A stretch of 64,000 nucleotides of DNA from Polaribacter glomeratus. GTDB taxonomy: Bacteria > Bacteroidota > Bacteroidia > Flavobacteriales > Flavobacteriaceae. The position numbers and the translations under genes were made by a program. The notes under the pieces are model-generated. The model was given only the letters and a program-made list of their open reading frames with translations, had not been told where the DNA came from and did no database searches. The DNA is taken from contig NZ_MSCM01000001.1 of assembly GCF_002954665.1 (NCBI RefSeq), forward strand, positions 1,314,836-1,378,835, in the 5' to 3' direction. Positions 26,451-37,600 of this stretch are shown here, one piece after another. How positions within the stretch are numbered: position 1 is the stretch's first letter; every line of letters begins with the position of its first letter.

Positions 26451-27686
26451 ATGACCAAATTATTTACCAATATAAAAGAATTAATTCAAATTAGGGATGC
26501 TTCTATTCAGAAAGTTTCTGGAAAAGAAATGGGCGTTTTACCAACTTTAAAAAATGCATTTTTATTGATTGAAAACGGTTTGATTAAAGATTTTGGTTTG
26601 ATGCAAAAAATGCCAACTTTTACTTCGGATGAAACGATTGATTGTGCTGGTAAAATGATCTTGCCAACTTGGTGCGATTCTCATACGCACATTGTATTTG
26701 CTGGCAATAGAGAACAAGAGTTTGTAGATAGAATTAATGGTTTGTCTTATGAAGAAATTGCTAATAATGGAGGTGGAATTTTAAATTCAGCTAAAAAATT
26801 ACAAGCAACTTCAGAAGCCGATTTATACACTCAATCTGCTAAAAGATTGGAAGAAGTTATTGCCTTAGGAACGGGCGCTATTGAGATAAAATCTGGTTAT
26901 GGCTTAACGTTGGATGCGGAACTTAAAATGTTACGAGTTATCAAAAAACTTAAAGAAAATTACAACATTCCTATCAAAGCAACTTTTTTAGGAGCACATG
27001 CAATTCCGTCTGAATTTAAAAACAATAAAGAAGGATACATCAACTTAATTATTGATGAAATGTTGCCCAAAATTGCTGCTGAAAATTTGGCTGATTTTGT
27101 AGATGCTTTTTGTGAAGTCGGTTATTTTTCTGTGGATGATACAGATCGAATATTAACTGCTGCTAAAAAATATCATTTAATTCCTAAAGTACATGTTAAT
27201 CAATTTAATAGTATTGGCGGCATTGCTATTTCTACAAAACACAAAGCGCTATCTGTGGATCATTTAGAGGTTTTAACGGATGAAGATTTAACAGATTTAA
27301 AAGCATCCGAAACCATGCCTGTTGCGCTTCCCTCCTGTTCTTTTTTTTTGGGAATTCCGTATACATCAGTACGTAAAATTATAGCAGCGAATTTACCGTT
27401 GGCTTTGGCAACAGATTACAATCCTGGTTCTACACCATCTGGAAACATGAACTTTGTAGTTGCAACTGCGTGTATAAAAATGAAAATGACACCAGAAGAG
27501 GCTATCAATGCAGCAACAATTAACGGCGCTTTTGCAATGAATGTATCCAACGAAGTTGGAAGTATTACAAAGGGAAAACTAGCAAATTTTATCATTACTA
27601 AAGAAATACCTTCTTACGGATTTATTCCCTACAGTTTTGGATCTAATTTAATTGATGAAATTTATATTAACGGAAATAAATTTTAA
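26451..27686 (+). CDS. hutI: Imidazolonepropionase
   Basis: 411 residues, amidohydrolase fold. The metal site starts with CDSHTHIVFAG and continues with KATFLGAHA and KVHVNQFN; ALATDYNPGSTPSGN is the hutI-type aspartate loop. It opens imidazolone-propionate to formimino-glutamate in histidine breakdown. No hutH, hutU or hutG is next to it here. The stop overlaps the next gene's ATG by one base. Confidence 0.93.
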   Translation: MTKLFTNIKELIQIRDASIQKVSGKEMGVLPTLKNAFLLIENGLIKDFGLMQKMPTFTSDETIDCAGKMILPTWCDSHTHIVFAGNREQEFVDRINGLSYEEIANNGGGILNSAKKLQATSEADLYTQSAKRLEEVIALGTGAIEIKSGYGLTLDAELKMLRVIKKLKENYNIPIKATFLGAHAIPSEFKNNKEGYINLIIDEMLPKIAAENLADFVDAFCEVGYFSVDDTDRILTAAKKYHLIPKVHVNQFNSIGGIAISTKHKALSVDHLEVLTDEDLTDLKASETMPVALPSCSFFLGIPYTSVRKIIAANLPLALATDYNPGSTPSGNMNFVVATACIKMKMTPEEAINAATINGAFAMNVSNEVGSITKGKLANFIITKEIPSYGFIPYSFGSNLIDEIYINGNKF

Positions 27687-28171
27687 TGCTTTTTAAAACA
27701 ATCTCAAAAATCAAATTTCTTTTAAGATCTTCAAATCAACATGGAGTTCATTCGCCTTTTGTCTACAATTTTATTACCAAAGGATTGTATTCAAAAGAAA
27801 TTAATAACAACAATATTAGTGAATACGCTGAACTTAAAAAACTCTCTAAAAAAGAGCAAAAAGTATTCTCAAAAATTATAGCATATTTTAAGATTAATGC
27901 AGTTTATTTTGATTTTAACTCATTAGAAAATGATTCAAATATCGATTTTAAATTACTATATATAAGTGAATTAAACTACAATATCTTTTTAAAAAATGAT
28001 TCTAACTATTTTGTAGTTATAAATAAGATTCATAAAAATAAAAATGTTAATTCAATTTGGCGCAAACTAATTAGAAACAAAAAAGCAACAGTAACAATTG
28101 ATCTATTTTATTTTGGTTTAGTTTTCTTTAGAAAAGAACAAGTTAAAGAACATTTTAATATAAGAGTTTAA
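27686..28171 (+). CDS. Shrunken relative of a flavobacterial methyltransferase
   Basis: 161 residues. The start (LRSSNQHGVHSPFVYNFITKGLY) and the end (TIDLFYFGLVFFRKEQVKEHF) match, from memory, a Flavobacteriaceae class I methyltransferase family of roughly 240-250 residues. Between them the AdoMet-binding glycine motif and central sheet are missing or unrecognisable; the equivalent stretch reads INAVYFDFNSLENDSN. The frame is open, so this is a reduced gene rather than an obvious frameshift. It starts on the last base of hutI. Probably not an active methyltransferase. Confidence 0.6.
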   Translation: MLFKTISKIKFLLRSSNQHGVHSPFVYNFITKGLYSKEINNNNISEYAELKKLSKKEQKVFSKIIAYFKINAVYFDFNSLENDSNIDFKLLYISELNYNIFLKNDSNYFVVINKIHKNKNVNSIWRKLIRNKKATVTIDLFYFGLVFFRKEQVKEHFNIRV

Positions 28172-28215
28172 AACTTTGTAACTTTGCTACTTTACAAACT
28201 TTGAAACTTATTTAA

Positions 28216-28788
28216 ATGAAAATATACACAAAAACTGGTGATGCAGGAACAACCGCACTATTTGGTGGTACGAGAGTAAAAAAATACAATTTACGCATAG
28301 AAAGTTACGGTACAGTAGATGAATTAAACTCATATATCGGTTTAATTAAAGATCAAGAAATTAGCAATACGATAAAAGATTCTTTGTTGAAAATTCAGAA
28401 TGAATTGTTCACATTAGGCAGTATGTTAGCAACTCCGCCAGATAAAGAAACCTTAAAAAACGGAAAAGAGCGATTAAACATCCCTAAAGTTGATGAAAAT
28501 TCTATTCTTTATTTAGAAAATGAAATTGATAAAATGGATGCAGAACTTCCTCAAATGACTCATTTTATTTTGCCTGGAGGACATCAAGCTGTGTCATTTT
28601 GTCACATTGCAAGATGCGTTTGCAGACGAGCAGAACGTTTATCTGTAGAACTAAATGACCACGAAACTTTGAATAATGACATTTTAAAATATTTAAACCG
28701 CCTTTCTGACTTTCTTTTTGTGTTGGCACGAAAGTTGTCTAAAGACCTACTAATGGAGGAAATCAAGTGGATTCCTGAGAAAAAATAA
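28216..28788 (+). CDS. PduO-type cob(I)alamin adenosyltransferase
   Basis: 190 residues. MKIYTKTGDAGTTALFGGTRVKK is the ATP-binding N-terminal signature. CHIARCVCRRAERLSVEL and YLNRLSDFLFVLAR are the helical signature of this family. It transfers the adenosyl group of ATP to corrinoid to make adenosylcobalamin. This is the ligand expected by the CarH-like regulator at 3750-4643 (inference). Confidence 0.93.
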   Translation: MKIYTKTGDAGTTALFGGTRVKKYNLRIESYGTVDELNSYIGLIKDQEISNTIKDSLLKIQNELFTLGSMLATPPDKETLKNGKERLNIPKVDENSILYLENEIDKMDAELPQMTHFILPGGHQAVSFCHIARCVCRRAERLSVELNDHETLNNDILKYLNRLSDFLFVLARKLSKDLLMEEIKWIPEKK

Positions 28789-28830
28789 TGAAGTTCTTTT
28801 TTTATTGATATTATATTTCTTAAAAAAGAC

Positions 28831-28860
28831 TTGCGTAATTGAGTAAAAAAATTATTTTTG
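28831..28860 (+). promoter_or_regulatory. Promoter of the DUF2795 gene
   Basis: TTG (28831-28833), 19-base spacer, TATTTTTG (28853-28860); a textbook Bacteroidetes promoter, 21 bases before the ATG. Confidence 0.75.
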
Positions 28861-28881
28861 CACAAAATTAAACAATAAGAA

Positions 28882-29103
28882 ATGTATTGGACATTAGAAT
28901 TAGCATCTTATTTAGCAGATGCACCTTGGCCAGCAACCAAAGACGAATTAATAGATTATGCAATTAGAACTGGTTCTCCATTAGAAGTAGTAGAAAACCT
29001 ACAAGATATGGAAGATGAAGGTGATGCATATGATTCAATTGTTGAAATTTGGCCAGATTATCCTACCGAAGATGATTACCTTTGGAACGAGGATGAATAC
29101 TAA
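28882..29103 (+). CDS. DUF2795 small acidic protein
   Basis: 73 residues, very acidic toward the end (EDDYLWNEDEY). LASYLADAPWPATKDELIDYA fits the DUF2795 family, thought to be a small helical fold. It has a strong promoter and a terminator of its own just before secA. Function unknown. Confidence 0.88.
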   Translation: MYWTLELASYLADAPWPATKDELIDYAIRTGSPLEVVENLQDMEDEGDAYDSIVEIWPDYPTEDDYLWNEDEY

Positions 29104-29115
29104 ATAAAAATATAA

Positions 29116-29140
29116 AAAGTCTCTAAGGGGGCTTTTTTTT
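29116..29140 (+). terminator. Terminator between DUF2795 gene and secA
   Basis: A nine-pair stem with two G-U pairs (aaaagtctc / ggggctttt), loop taag, followed by a run of T. Confidence 0.7.
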
Positions 29141-29248
29141 TTGTTTTCTTTTTAGAAAGTAAAAGATATTTTTTTCAAGCTTTTTAAAAACTTGATATAC
29201 AGTAAAATAATAAAGCTAATCAATTTAGCTTCTAAACCATTTAATACA

Positions 29249-32200
29249 ATGAGCATTTTAAATTCAGTTATAAAACTTTTTGTGGGTGATAAACAACAAA
29301 AAGATTTAAAAATTTTACAACCAATAGTTGAAGCTGTAAGAAAATTTGAGTCAGAAATTTCTAAACTTTCTCACGATGAATTAAGGGCAAAAACGCAAGA
29401 GTTTAAAAACAAAATTAAAGCGGCTACAAAAGTATTTGATGATAAAATCACAGCTTTAGAAATAGAAGCTAAAAATGCGGATATTGATAGACAAGAAGAT
29501 ATTTACGCAGAAATCGATACTTTAAAAGATGAAGCATACAAAGTTTCTGAAGAGACCTTATTAAAAATAATGCCAGAAGCATTTGCTGTAATCAAGGAAA
29601 CAGAAAAACGTTTTGTAGAAAATAAAGAAATTGAGGTTACTGCCACTCCATTTGATAGAGAAATTTCTGGAGAAAGAGACCATGTTTCTTTAGAAGGCGA
29701 AAAGGCTTTTTGGGCCAATTCTTGGGATGCTGCCGGTAAGCCAGTTGTTTGGGACATGGTTCCTTACGATGTTCAATTAATTGGTGGTTCTGTTTTACAT
29801 CAAGGTAAAATTGCAGAAATGATGACTGGTGAAGGTAAAACCTTGGTTTCTACGCTACCCGTTTATTTAAATGCTTTAACAGGAAATGGAGTTCACCTAG
29901 TTACAGTAAATGATTATTTGGCAAAACGTGATAAAGCTTGGATGGGACCTATTTTTGAGTTTCATGGTTTATCTACAGATTGTATCGATTATCATCAACC
30001 AAATTCTGATGCGCGTAGAAAAGCATACAATGCAGATATTACATACGGAACAAATAACGAATTCGGATTTGATTATTTGCGTGATAATATGGCTAGTTCT
30101 AAAGACGATTTAGTTCAAAGACCACCAAATTATGCAATTATTGATGAAGTAGATTCTGTTTTAATTGACGATGCTAGAACTCCGTTAATAATTTCAGGAC
30201 CTGTACCTCAAGGAGACAGACACGAATTTAACGAGTTAAAACCCTTAGTTGCAGATTTAGTTTTACTACAAAGCAAACATTTAATAAGTGTTTTAGCAGA
30301 AGCTAAAAAGTTAATTGCAGACGGAAATACGAAAGATGGTGGTTTCCAATTGTTAAGAGTTTACAGAGGTTTACCAAAAAACAAAGCCTTAATTAAATTT
30401 TTATCGCAAGAAGGTAACAAACAAATTTTACAAAAAACAGAAAATTATTATATGGCAGACAACAACAAGTTGATGCCAGAAGTAGACGAAGATTTACTGT
30501 TTGTTGTTGAAGAAAAAAATAATCAAATTGATTTAACTGATAAAGGAATTGCTCATTTATCAGAAAAAACAGAAAACGATAATTTCTTTGTATTACCAGA
30601 TATTGGTGTAAAAATAGGGGAAATTGATACTGCTGATACTACATCCGAAGAAAAAGCTTCTCAAAAGCAAGAACTTTACAACGATTTTAGTATCAAAAGT
30701 GAGCGTATTCACACTATGAATCAACTTTTAAAAGCATATACTGTTTTTGAAAAAGATGTTGAATATGTGGTGATGGATAATAAAGTAATGATTGTTGATG
30801 AACAAACAGGACGTATCATGGATGGTCGTCGTTATTCTGATGGTTTACACCAAGCAATTGAAGCAAAAGAAAATTGTAAAATTGAAGATGCTACTCAAAC
30901 TTTTGCTACGGTAACTTTACAGAATTACTTTAGAATGTACAGAAAGCTTTCTGGAATGACAGGAACTGCAGTTACAGAAGCGGGTGAATTATGGGAAATT
31001 TACAAATTAGATGTTGTAGAAATTCCTACTAATAAACCTATCCAAAGAGATGATCAAGAGGATTTAGTTTATAAAACGGCTCGTGAAAAATACAATGCTG
31101 TTATTGAAAATATTGTAAAATTGGTTGAACAAAAAAGACCAGTTTTAGTCGGTACAACTTCTGTAGAAATATCAGAATTATTAGGTAGAATGTTACAAAT
31201 GCGTAAAATTCCACATAATATTTTAAATGCAAAATTACACAAACGTGAAGCTGATGTTGTTGCAGAAGCTGGTAAACCTGGTGTTGTTACCATTGCAACA
31301 AACATGGCAGGACGTGGAACGGATATTAAGTTAACCGAAGAAGTTAAAAAAGCAGGTGGTTTAGCAATTATTGGTACAGAAAGACATGATTCTAGACGTG
31401 TAGACAGACAGTTAAGAGGACGTGCAGGAAGACAAGGTGATGTTGGGTCAACGCAATTTTATGTTGGTTTAGATGATAACTTAATGCGTCTTTTTGGTTC
31501 TGAAAGAATTGCCAAAATGATGGATAGAATGGGTTTAAAAGAAGGTGAAGTAATTCAGCATTCTATGATTACAAAATCTATTGAAAGAGCGCAAAAGAAA
31601 GTTGAAGAAAACAACTTTGGTATCAGAAAACGTTTATTAGAATATGATGATATCATGAATGCACAACGTTCTTTTGTATATAAAAGAAGACGTAATGCTT
31701 TAGATGGTAAACGTTTACAAGTTGATATTGCAAATATGATTTTTGACACTTGTGAATCTATCATCAACGGTAATAAAGGTGCAAAAGATTTTCAGAATTT
31801 TGAATTTGAATTGATCCGTTTTTCTTCAATGACTTCTCCTTTTACCAAAGAGGAATTTGAAAAATTATCAGAAAGAGAATTAGCTGATAAATTATATGAT
31901 ATTGTATCTAAACATTACAAAACTAAAATTGAAAGAAATGCTGTTTTAGCTTTCCCAGTAATTAAGGATGTATTTGAAAATGAAGGCGATAAATATGAAC
32001 GGATTGTAGTTCCTTTTACAGATGGTACAAAATCATTACAAGTTGTAACCAACTTAAAAGAGGCGTATGAAAGTGAAGGAAAGAGCTTAGTTACAGATTT
32101 TGAAAAGAACATTACATTAGCAATTATTGATGAAAACTGGAAAGATCATTTACGTAAAATGGATGAATTAAAACATTCGGTGCAAAATGCATCTTATGAG

Positions 32201-32590
32201 CAAAAAGATCCTTTATTGGTTTATAAATTTGAAGCTTTCGAATTGTTTAAGAAAACTGTTGATGAAATTAATAAAGAGGTTTTATCATTCTTGTTTAAAG
32301 GTGAATTGCCTGCACAAGATAGAAATCAAATTTCTGAAGCTAGAAGTCAAAAAAGAGAACGTTTAAATACCAGCAAAGCTGATGTTCAAAACTCTACAGA
32401 ACAAGCGATTCAAAACTCTAGAAAACAACAGCAAGAACCTGTTGAAACTATTGTTAGAGACCAGCCTAAAATTGGTAGAAATGAAAAAGTTAGTATCAAG
32501 AACGTAATGAGTGGAGAGCAAAAAGATGTGAAATTTAAACAAGCGATTCCTTTAATTGAAAAAGGGGAATGGGTAATTGTTAACAATTAA
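29249..32590 (+). CDS. secA: Preprotein translocase ATPase SecA
   Basis: About 1113 residues from the ATG at 29249 ([15 protein letters not shown]); the TTG 19 codons earlier adds an unlikely tail. Walker [16 protein letters not shown]-like [11 protein letters not shown], the [12 protein letters not shown] helicase motif and [12 protein letters not shown] are intact. It is longer than the roughly 900 residues of E. coli SecA because of an insertion after the DEAD domain, normal for Bacteroidetes. It drives secretion through SecYEG; no C-terminal zinc motif is seen. Confidence 0.97.
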   Translation: MSILNSVIKLFVGDKQQKDLKILQPIVEAVRKFESEISKLSHDELRAKTQEFKNKIKAATKVFDDKITALEIEAKNADIDRQEDIYAEIDTLKDEAYKVSEETLLKIMPEAFAVIKETEKRFVENKEIEVTATPFDREISGERDHVSLEGEKAFWANSWDAAGKPVVWDMVPYDVQLIGGSVLHQGKIAEMMTGEGKTLVSTLPVYLNALTGNGVHLVTVNDYLAKRDKAWMGPIFEFHGLSTDCIDYHQPNSDARRKAYNADITYGTNNEFGFDYLRDNMASSKDDLVQRPPNYAIIDEVDSVLIDDARTPLIISGPVPQGDRHEFNELKPLVADLVLLQSKHLISVLAEAKKLIADGNTKDGGFQLLRVYRGLPKNKALIKFLSQEGNKQILQKTENYYMADNNKLMPEVDEDLLFVVEEKNNQIDLTDKGIAHLSEKTENDNFFVLPDIGVKIGEIDTADTTSEEKASQKQELYNDFSIKSERIHTMNQLLKAYTVFEKDVEYVVMDNKVMIVDEQTGRIMDGRRYSDGLHQAIEAKENCKIEDATQTFATVTLQNYFRMYRKLSGMTGTAVTEAGELWEIYKLDVVEIPTNKPIQRDDQEDLVYKTAREKYNAVIENIVKLVEQKRPVLVGTTSVEISELLGRMLQMRKIPHNILNAKLHKREADVVAEAGKPGVVTIATNMAGRGTDIKLTEEVKKAGGLAIIGTERHDSRRVDRQLRGRAGRQGDVGSTQFYVGLDDNLMRLFGSERIAKMMDRMGLKEGEVIQHSMITKSIERAQKKVEENNFGIRKRLLEYDDIMNAQRSFVYKRRRNALDGKRLQVDIANMIFDTCESIINGNKGAKDFQNFEFELIRFSSMTSPFTKEEFEKLSERELADKLYDIVSKHYKTKIERNAVLAFPVIKDVFENEGDKYERIVVPFTDGTKSLQVVTNLKEAYESEGKSLVTDFEKNITLAIIDENWKDHLRKMDELKHSVQNASYEQKDPLLVYKFEAFELFKKTVDEINKEVLSFLFKGELPAQDRNQISEARSQKRERLNTSKADVQNSTEQAIQNSRKQQQEPVETIVRDQPKIGRNEKVSIKNVMSGEQKDVKFKQAIPLIEKGEWVIVNN

Positions 32591-32671
32591 TCTTCATAAT
32601 AGTAAAGAGTTCTCGATACAATTTTTCAAAAAAAAGAAAAATTATTTGAACTGATAAATTCTCTAAAAATA

Positions 32672-32707
32672 AAAAAATCCGTTTAGAAATTTCTAAACGG
32701 ATTTTTT
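32672..32707. terminator. Bidirectional terminator (palindrome copy 1)
   Basis: A perfect palindrome (arms aatccgtttagaa / ttctaaacggatt) extended by A- and T-runs. It serves secA (plus) and the GH81 gene (minus). The 26-bp core is identical to the one at 37601-37626. Confidence 0.88.
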
Positions 32708-32729
32708 AGTTTTATAATTAGTTACGATT

Positions 32730-35700
32730 CTACTCTTTCACAAATTTTGTAGTATAAATTCCTTCTTGAAAAAATATTCTAATAATATAAAGTCCACTAG
32801 ATAAATCTTCAATATGTAAACTTTCAAAACTTGTATTAAAATTACCTATCCTTTTTCCTAACACTGAATAAATTTCTACTTTTTTAACCGTTAATAAAGG
32901 GGAATTTATCTTTAAACTCTTTTTAGCAGGATTTGGTAAAATTTGAACAAACTGTGCAAAATCATACTTCTCAGCTTGCAAAGTGCAATTATTTCCTACC
33001 GTATAAGAAAAATATTTTGTCACGGCTAAACCTCCTGCAAAAGCGAACTTACAAGCGTAACTTATGGTTTGCCAGTTGGTTACACCACTAATTGTTTTAG
33101 AAAACTTTTTTCCTGAAACGACACTCATTGATGCTTCAGAAAACGGAGTTTGTCTCCATAAATAAGCGACTACACTCGTTTTATCTGCATCTAAAAGCTC
33201 AAACGTAATTGTAACATCTGTTCCATTCGTCACAAATCCATAGGTATACCCTACCGAAAAAGAGCCTTGTGTAGCGGCACTTTCTAAACCAGCGCATTCT
33301 GAATTCGTATTTGCTAAAGTGGTCGCTTGCAATGTTACTGGATTATTTGAAGCTAAATTTCCAGAAAGATCTCTAGCCGTTATCGAAAATGAATATAAAG
33401 TTTCTGGAGTTAAGCCACTTAAAATATACGATTTTTGAAGTCCCGAATCTCCGTTTACAACTTTTGAAGTTGTACCATATGATATATCATACATTACTTT
33501 ACCAGAATCATCTGTAGCATTTAATAAAAACTCAACACTAGAGGAAGTTATATTTCCAAGAGAAGCAGTAAAATTTTCTGGCGCTGCTTCATCAGAATTA
33601 CTACCAGTACAACCTGTTCCTACAACGTAACTAAAATATTTTGTAACAGCCAAACCACCTGAATAAGCAAATTTACAAGCATAACTAATTGTTGTACCCG
33701 CTGTTAAACCACTAATGGTTTTAGAAAAAGTTAAACCAGATACTTGATCCATTTGGATTTCAGAAAATGGAGTTTGTTTCCATAAATAAGCAATCACTCC
33801 GGCTTTATTGGTGTCTAATAATTTAAATGTAATGGTTACACTTGTGCCTACAGTTTCAAAAGTTACTTCATAGCCTTCTGAAAAACTTCCTTGCTGCGCA
33901 TCCGTTGATATTTCTGAACATCGCTTTTCTTCCATTACTGAAACAGCAACTACTGCAGAAGTGCTTTTAGCACCCAAATTATCTGTTGCTTCTGCTGTAA
34001 GTTGATGATTTCCAATACTTGCTCCGTTCCAAACAAAATTAAATGGTGCAGTTATATCTTCCCCTAATTTTGTTGCTCCATCAAAAAATTCGACTACTGT
34101 AACAGAACCATCTAGATCACTTGCAATTGTATTTATGGTAATGGCAACTCCTTCTTTAATTGATGAACCATCGCTAGGCGAAGTAATTGAAATTGTTGGA
34201 CTTAGATTTCCTGATTCTGAAACCAAAATTAAAACTTCATCAAAATCGCTATAAGTACCATCACTGACCGTTAATTTACACTTATAAACACCATCTTCAA
34301 GGTTAGAAACATTTGGTGATGCGATTGTTTTACTATCAAAGTTTATAATTGACGGTCCGTATATCTGCATCCAATTATAAGTAATCGTCTCGCCTTCTGG
34401 ATCATTACTTAAAGAACCATTTAAAGTTGCTACTGTTGCTGGTAAAACTACAGAAACATTTTCTCCTGCATTTGCAACAGGTGGCGTAAAACTCAACGGA
34501 CTTTTGTAAGAAAAAGTGATTCTTCCTAAATTAAATTCTCCACTTTCGATAAACAATCTTAAAACATGTTCTCCTTTTGTTAATTCAATATCCGCAGCAG
34601 TATTTGTACTCCAATTTTCCCAGCCATTCGAATTTGGTACAACTATACTTGGACTTATTTTTTTTCCTTCTATTTCAAAATAGAAAGGTCCTCCTCCACT
34701 AGAATTTCCCGAAGCTGCTCTATAACTCAAATCATACAAACCAGCCGTTTCAGCATTAATTGTATACTCCATCCATTCTCCAGCGCCTGTCCATCCAACA
34801 GTGGCTCCTTCGCCATTTACGATAATAGCATCCACATTTTCTTCTATCCTAAAATCTCCATTATTTCCAACAGAGTTGTCTATATATGCTATGTTTTGAC
34901 CCTTTCCTCCTTCAAATTTATCGTAAAATCCAGCATCGAAAGTTCCTGGAATAGCAATTGGTATTCCTGAATAAGATACTTGCTCACCAATTTGAACATT
35001 CACAATATTTGTTACATTAAATTGTTCATCAATAAATATTTTTGCATAAAAACCATGCACCCCTAAAGTAAGATTCGCTGCTTTTAACTGATAAGGAGCA
35101 GTTGCATCTTCACCAATTAAAGTGGAACCATCATAAAATGCTACTTTAGTACTACTATTTCCTGATATTGCCGCAGATAAATTTACACTTCCGTTTGGAA
35201 AAGCCTGCGTAAAATCCGAAGATAAAACACCAGAAGCATCGATATCTCTATTGGTTTTCATTTGATTAGCAGGCACTACTAATTGAAATCCATCAGAAAA
35301 AGTTACCGTAATTTCTACATCGGAATAATTATGCGCAACATACGTAGTTTCTCCATTTTGTTTAAATACAGCAGTAATAGGATAATTTGCCGTAATTGTT
35401 GCATCAATAACCCCCATTGCATTTACTGAATGCAACCAATGATAGGTTTGTGCATCAGAAATACCAAACTTTAAATTTCTCTCTGGATATGCGTTGTATA
35501 AATTAACCGCTTCTTGTGGATTTGTGAAGGATAAATATTTCCAATATGTATCATGCCATAAATTATCATTATCCTCTCTGCTCAAAACACCTGTATTTGA
35601 GGAAATTTCGCTCCAAAGTTTTTTAGAATATTCTTGATTGTGTCCTAAATAAAAAGATCCTGCGTGAATAGGATACATTTCGATTCCATAAGAAGCTGCA

Positions 35701-37544
35701 ATATCCGAAGTCCAGAATGTACCATTATCCGAAGAATTACCCCAAACTCTAGAAACTAAACTGTATTGTTGGTTTGCTCTAAAATTACGATCATAGACAT
35801 CAAACCAATATTCTTCAACAGCAGTTTGTTCTGTGGTATAAATGTAAATTCCTAAATCTCTAATCGTATTATTCTCGGTTATTGTTCCCCAATGAATTAA
35901 TGAAGAGGCAAATTGCATACTTTCTGATGTTGATTCTTGATCATTTCCTTGTGGAAAAGTTGCAAAACCATTCGCCCAACTATGACCAGCATACGGACTA
36001 AAATTTCTTAGAAAAGGAAATTGTGTGTCATTTCTATCATAAGAAGCGGCATCACGAATTAAAGTATTAATCATTTCGCCCCATTTTAATGCCCAACCTG
36101 GTTCAAATTGTTCCATAAAAGCAGCGGCATGAATAAAATATCCCCAATGAAAATGATGATCGTTTAAGTTACTATCTTGTCCGTGACCTGCGGGATATCC
36201 CAACATTGCAGACCAAGTACTATTATAATAAAACAAGAAAGCAACTTCTCCTGATTCATGGGTTAACCAATCTTCTAATCTTTTTTTTACCGTTGCAATC
36301 ATTTTATTTCTTGCTTCAACATCACCTGTTTGATCTGCAATTCTGGCAGTTTGAATTAAGCGATTCATAACTTGACCTTCATTATAAGAATCGGTCCAAG
36401 TTGCTAAGCCATCATTTTCAATTTGAGAAATTTTAGTATCTAATTCAGATGGACTAAAACCAGCACTGTAATTTGCTAAATAAGGAATTGTAGGTAAAAT
36501 ACCTTTGTACGTGTTTTCTACTATAAAACTATTGCCCTCTAACATTTTTAATTCTCCTCTAACAGAACTATAAGATAAATTACTTGGCGTAGCTGAATTA
36601 GAAGCTAAATTAGACCATTGATGCGGCAACAAACCTATTAACATATTTGAATTTGCACCTTCTTTTACATTTGTATCCACCAAAAAAGTAGTTATAACTT
36701 TAGCGTTACTTTCGTTGTAACTCCAAGATGTTGTTGTATTTGCAGGAAATACATACGCATATTTTTTTAAGTCTTGAGCCGTAGAACTAACATTACTTGT
36801 ATGTATTGGCAACATTGCCATAGACCAATAGTCTTTGCCATTTAAGGCTGATGTATATATGTTACCTGATTTTACCCAAGAACTTCCTGTTGGTGCATAA
36901 AAAACAAAATCGGCTCCACTAGCAGCATTTTCTATAATTAAAAGCTCGTTATTTATGCTTGCTGAACCCGCGTTTACCTTAATCTCAACAATATCATCGG
37001 CATCTTTTTCAAAATATAAAAAAGGCATTCCGATACCTGCTGTAGCTTTTAATTCGTGTGTACTGTCTTTCCAGTTCATGGTTACTGTCCAATCTGAATA
37101 ATCAGAAACAGTTGTTTTTGTGGTTGATAAACCTGATAGTTTTATTTCAATTGGCGCAGAATCACCAATAACTCCCCAAGGAATATAGGTAACAATTAAA
37201 CCTGTATTTGTAGTTTTTAAAGTCATCGGATAATTAAACAAATTATCTGCATGATTTTCTTTGACTAACTTAGACCACCAATCATTTGTTGGTACTGGTT
37301 TTCCTAAAGCATTACCACTTAATTGAGGTGTACCTGAAGGATATCCATTTCTTCCGGCAGAATCTGAACCAGGAAAAGTATTTGTAAAACTACCACTACC
37401 AACTTGTGTAGTTTGAGAAGTTATTGCTATTGAAAAAGCAAGAAAAAGAAAACTTAGGACAGAGACTTTAAATTTTTGTTTTATCAAAATATGTTTTTTG
37501 ATAAAAATATAATTATTAACCGATTTAAAGTAAAAACCGACCAA
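32730..37544 (-). CDS. Multi-module GH81 endo-beta-1,3-glucanase with T9SS signal
   Basis: 1604 residues. The N-terminus is a signal peptide (VSVLSFLFLAFSIAITSQ); the start is uncertain, TTG 37544 or TTG 37487. A GH81 catalytic region follows (about 70-740) with DHHFHWGYFIHAAA and NDQESTSESMQF, which hold the likely catalytic acid residues. Next come an Ig-like domain, a CBM6 (about 865-1010), PKD, a second Ig-like domain, an unknown Cys-bounded module, FN3, a second copy of that module, and a type A sorting domain ending IYTTKFVKE. Likely role: laminarin or callose breakdown outside the cell. No SusC/D pair lies beside it. Confidence 0.88.
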   Translation of the reverse strand: MVGFYFKSVNNYIFIKKHILIKQKFKVSVLSFLFLAFSIAITSQTTQVGSGSFTNTFPGSDSAGRNGYPSGTPQLSGNALGKPVPTNDWWSKLVKENHADNLFNYPMTLKTTNTGLIVTYIPWGVIGDSAPIEIKLSGLSTTKTTVSDYSDWTVTMNWKDSTHELKATAGIGMPFLYFEKDADDIVEIKVNAGSASINNELLIIENAASGADFVFYAPTGSSWVKSGNIYTSALNGKDYWSMAMLPIHTSNVSSTAQDLKKYAYVFPANTTTSWSYNESNAKVITTFLVDTNVKEGANSNMLIGLLPHQWSNLASNSATPSNLSYSSVRGELKMLEGNSFIVENTYKGILPTIPYLANYSAGFSPSELDTKISQIENDGLATWTDSYNEGQVMNRLIQTARIADQTGDVEARNKMIATVKKRLEDWLTHESGEVAFLFYYNSTWSAMLGYPAGHGQDSNLNDHHFHWGYFIHAAAFMEQFEPGWALKWGEMINTLIRDAASYDRNDTQFPFLRNFSPYAGHSWANGFATFPQGNDQESTSESMQFASSLIHWGTITENNTIRDLGIYIYTTEQTAVEEYWFDVYDRNFRANQQYSLVSRVWGNSSDNGTFWTSDIAASYGIEMYPIHAGSFYLGHNQEYSKKLWSEISSNTGVLSREDNDNLWHDTYWKYLSFTNPQEAVNLYNAYPERNLKFGISDAQTYHWLHSVNAMGVIDATITANYPITAVFKQNGETTYVAHNYSDVEITVTFSDGFQLVVPANQMKTNRDIDASGVLSSDFTQAFPNGSVNLSAAISGNSSTKVAFYDGSTLIGEDATAPYQLKAANLTLGVHGFYAKIFIDEQFNVTNIVNVQIGEQVSYSGIPIAIPGTFDAGFYDKFEGGKGQNIAYIDNSVGNNGDFRIEENVDAIIVNGEGATVGWTGAGEWMEYTINAETAGLYDLSYRAASGNSSGGGPFYFEIEGKKISPSIVVPNSNGWENWSTNTAADIELTKGEHVLRLFIESGEFNLGRITFSYKSPLSFTPPVANAGENVSVVLPATVATLNGSLSNDPEGETITYNWMQIYGPSIINFDSKTIASPNVSNLEDGVYKCKLTVSDGTYSDFDEVLILVSESGNLSPTISITSPSDGSSIKEGVAITINTIASDLDGSVTVVEFFDGATKLGEDITAPFNFVWNGASIGNHQLTAEATDNLGAKSTSAVVAVSVMEEKRCSEISTDAQQGSFSEGYEVTFETVGTSVTITFKLLDTNKAGVIAYLWKQTPFSEIQMDQVSGLTFSKTISGLTAGTTISYACKFAYSGGLAVTKYFSYVVGTGCTGSNSDEAAPENFTASLGNITSSSVEFLLNATDDSGKVMYDISYGTTSKVVNGDSGLQKSYILSGLTPETLYSFSITARDLSGNLASNNPVTLQATTLANTNSECAGLESAATQGSFSVGYTYGFVTNGTDVTITFELLDADKTSVVAYLWRQTPFSEASMSVVSGKKFSKTISGVTNWQTISYACKFAFAGGLAVTKYFSYTVGNNCTLQAEKYDFAQFVQILPNPAKKSLKINSPLLTVKKVEIYSVLGKRIGNFNTSFESLHIEDLSSGLYIIRIFFQEGIYTTKFVKE

Positions 37545-37600
37545 TACAAGAACAATACAATGTAAAAAATAACTATTCTTTAAAGAAATGAATAAAAGAA

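Noticed and set aside
27686..28171. Frameshifted pseudogene
   Set aside because: The frame is intact end to end with conserved termini; shrinkage rather than a broken reading frame.
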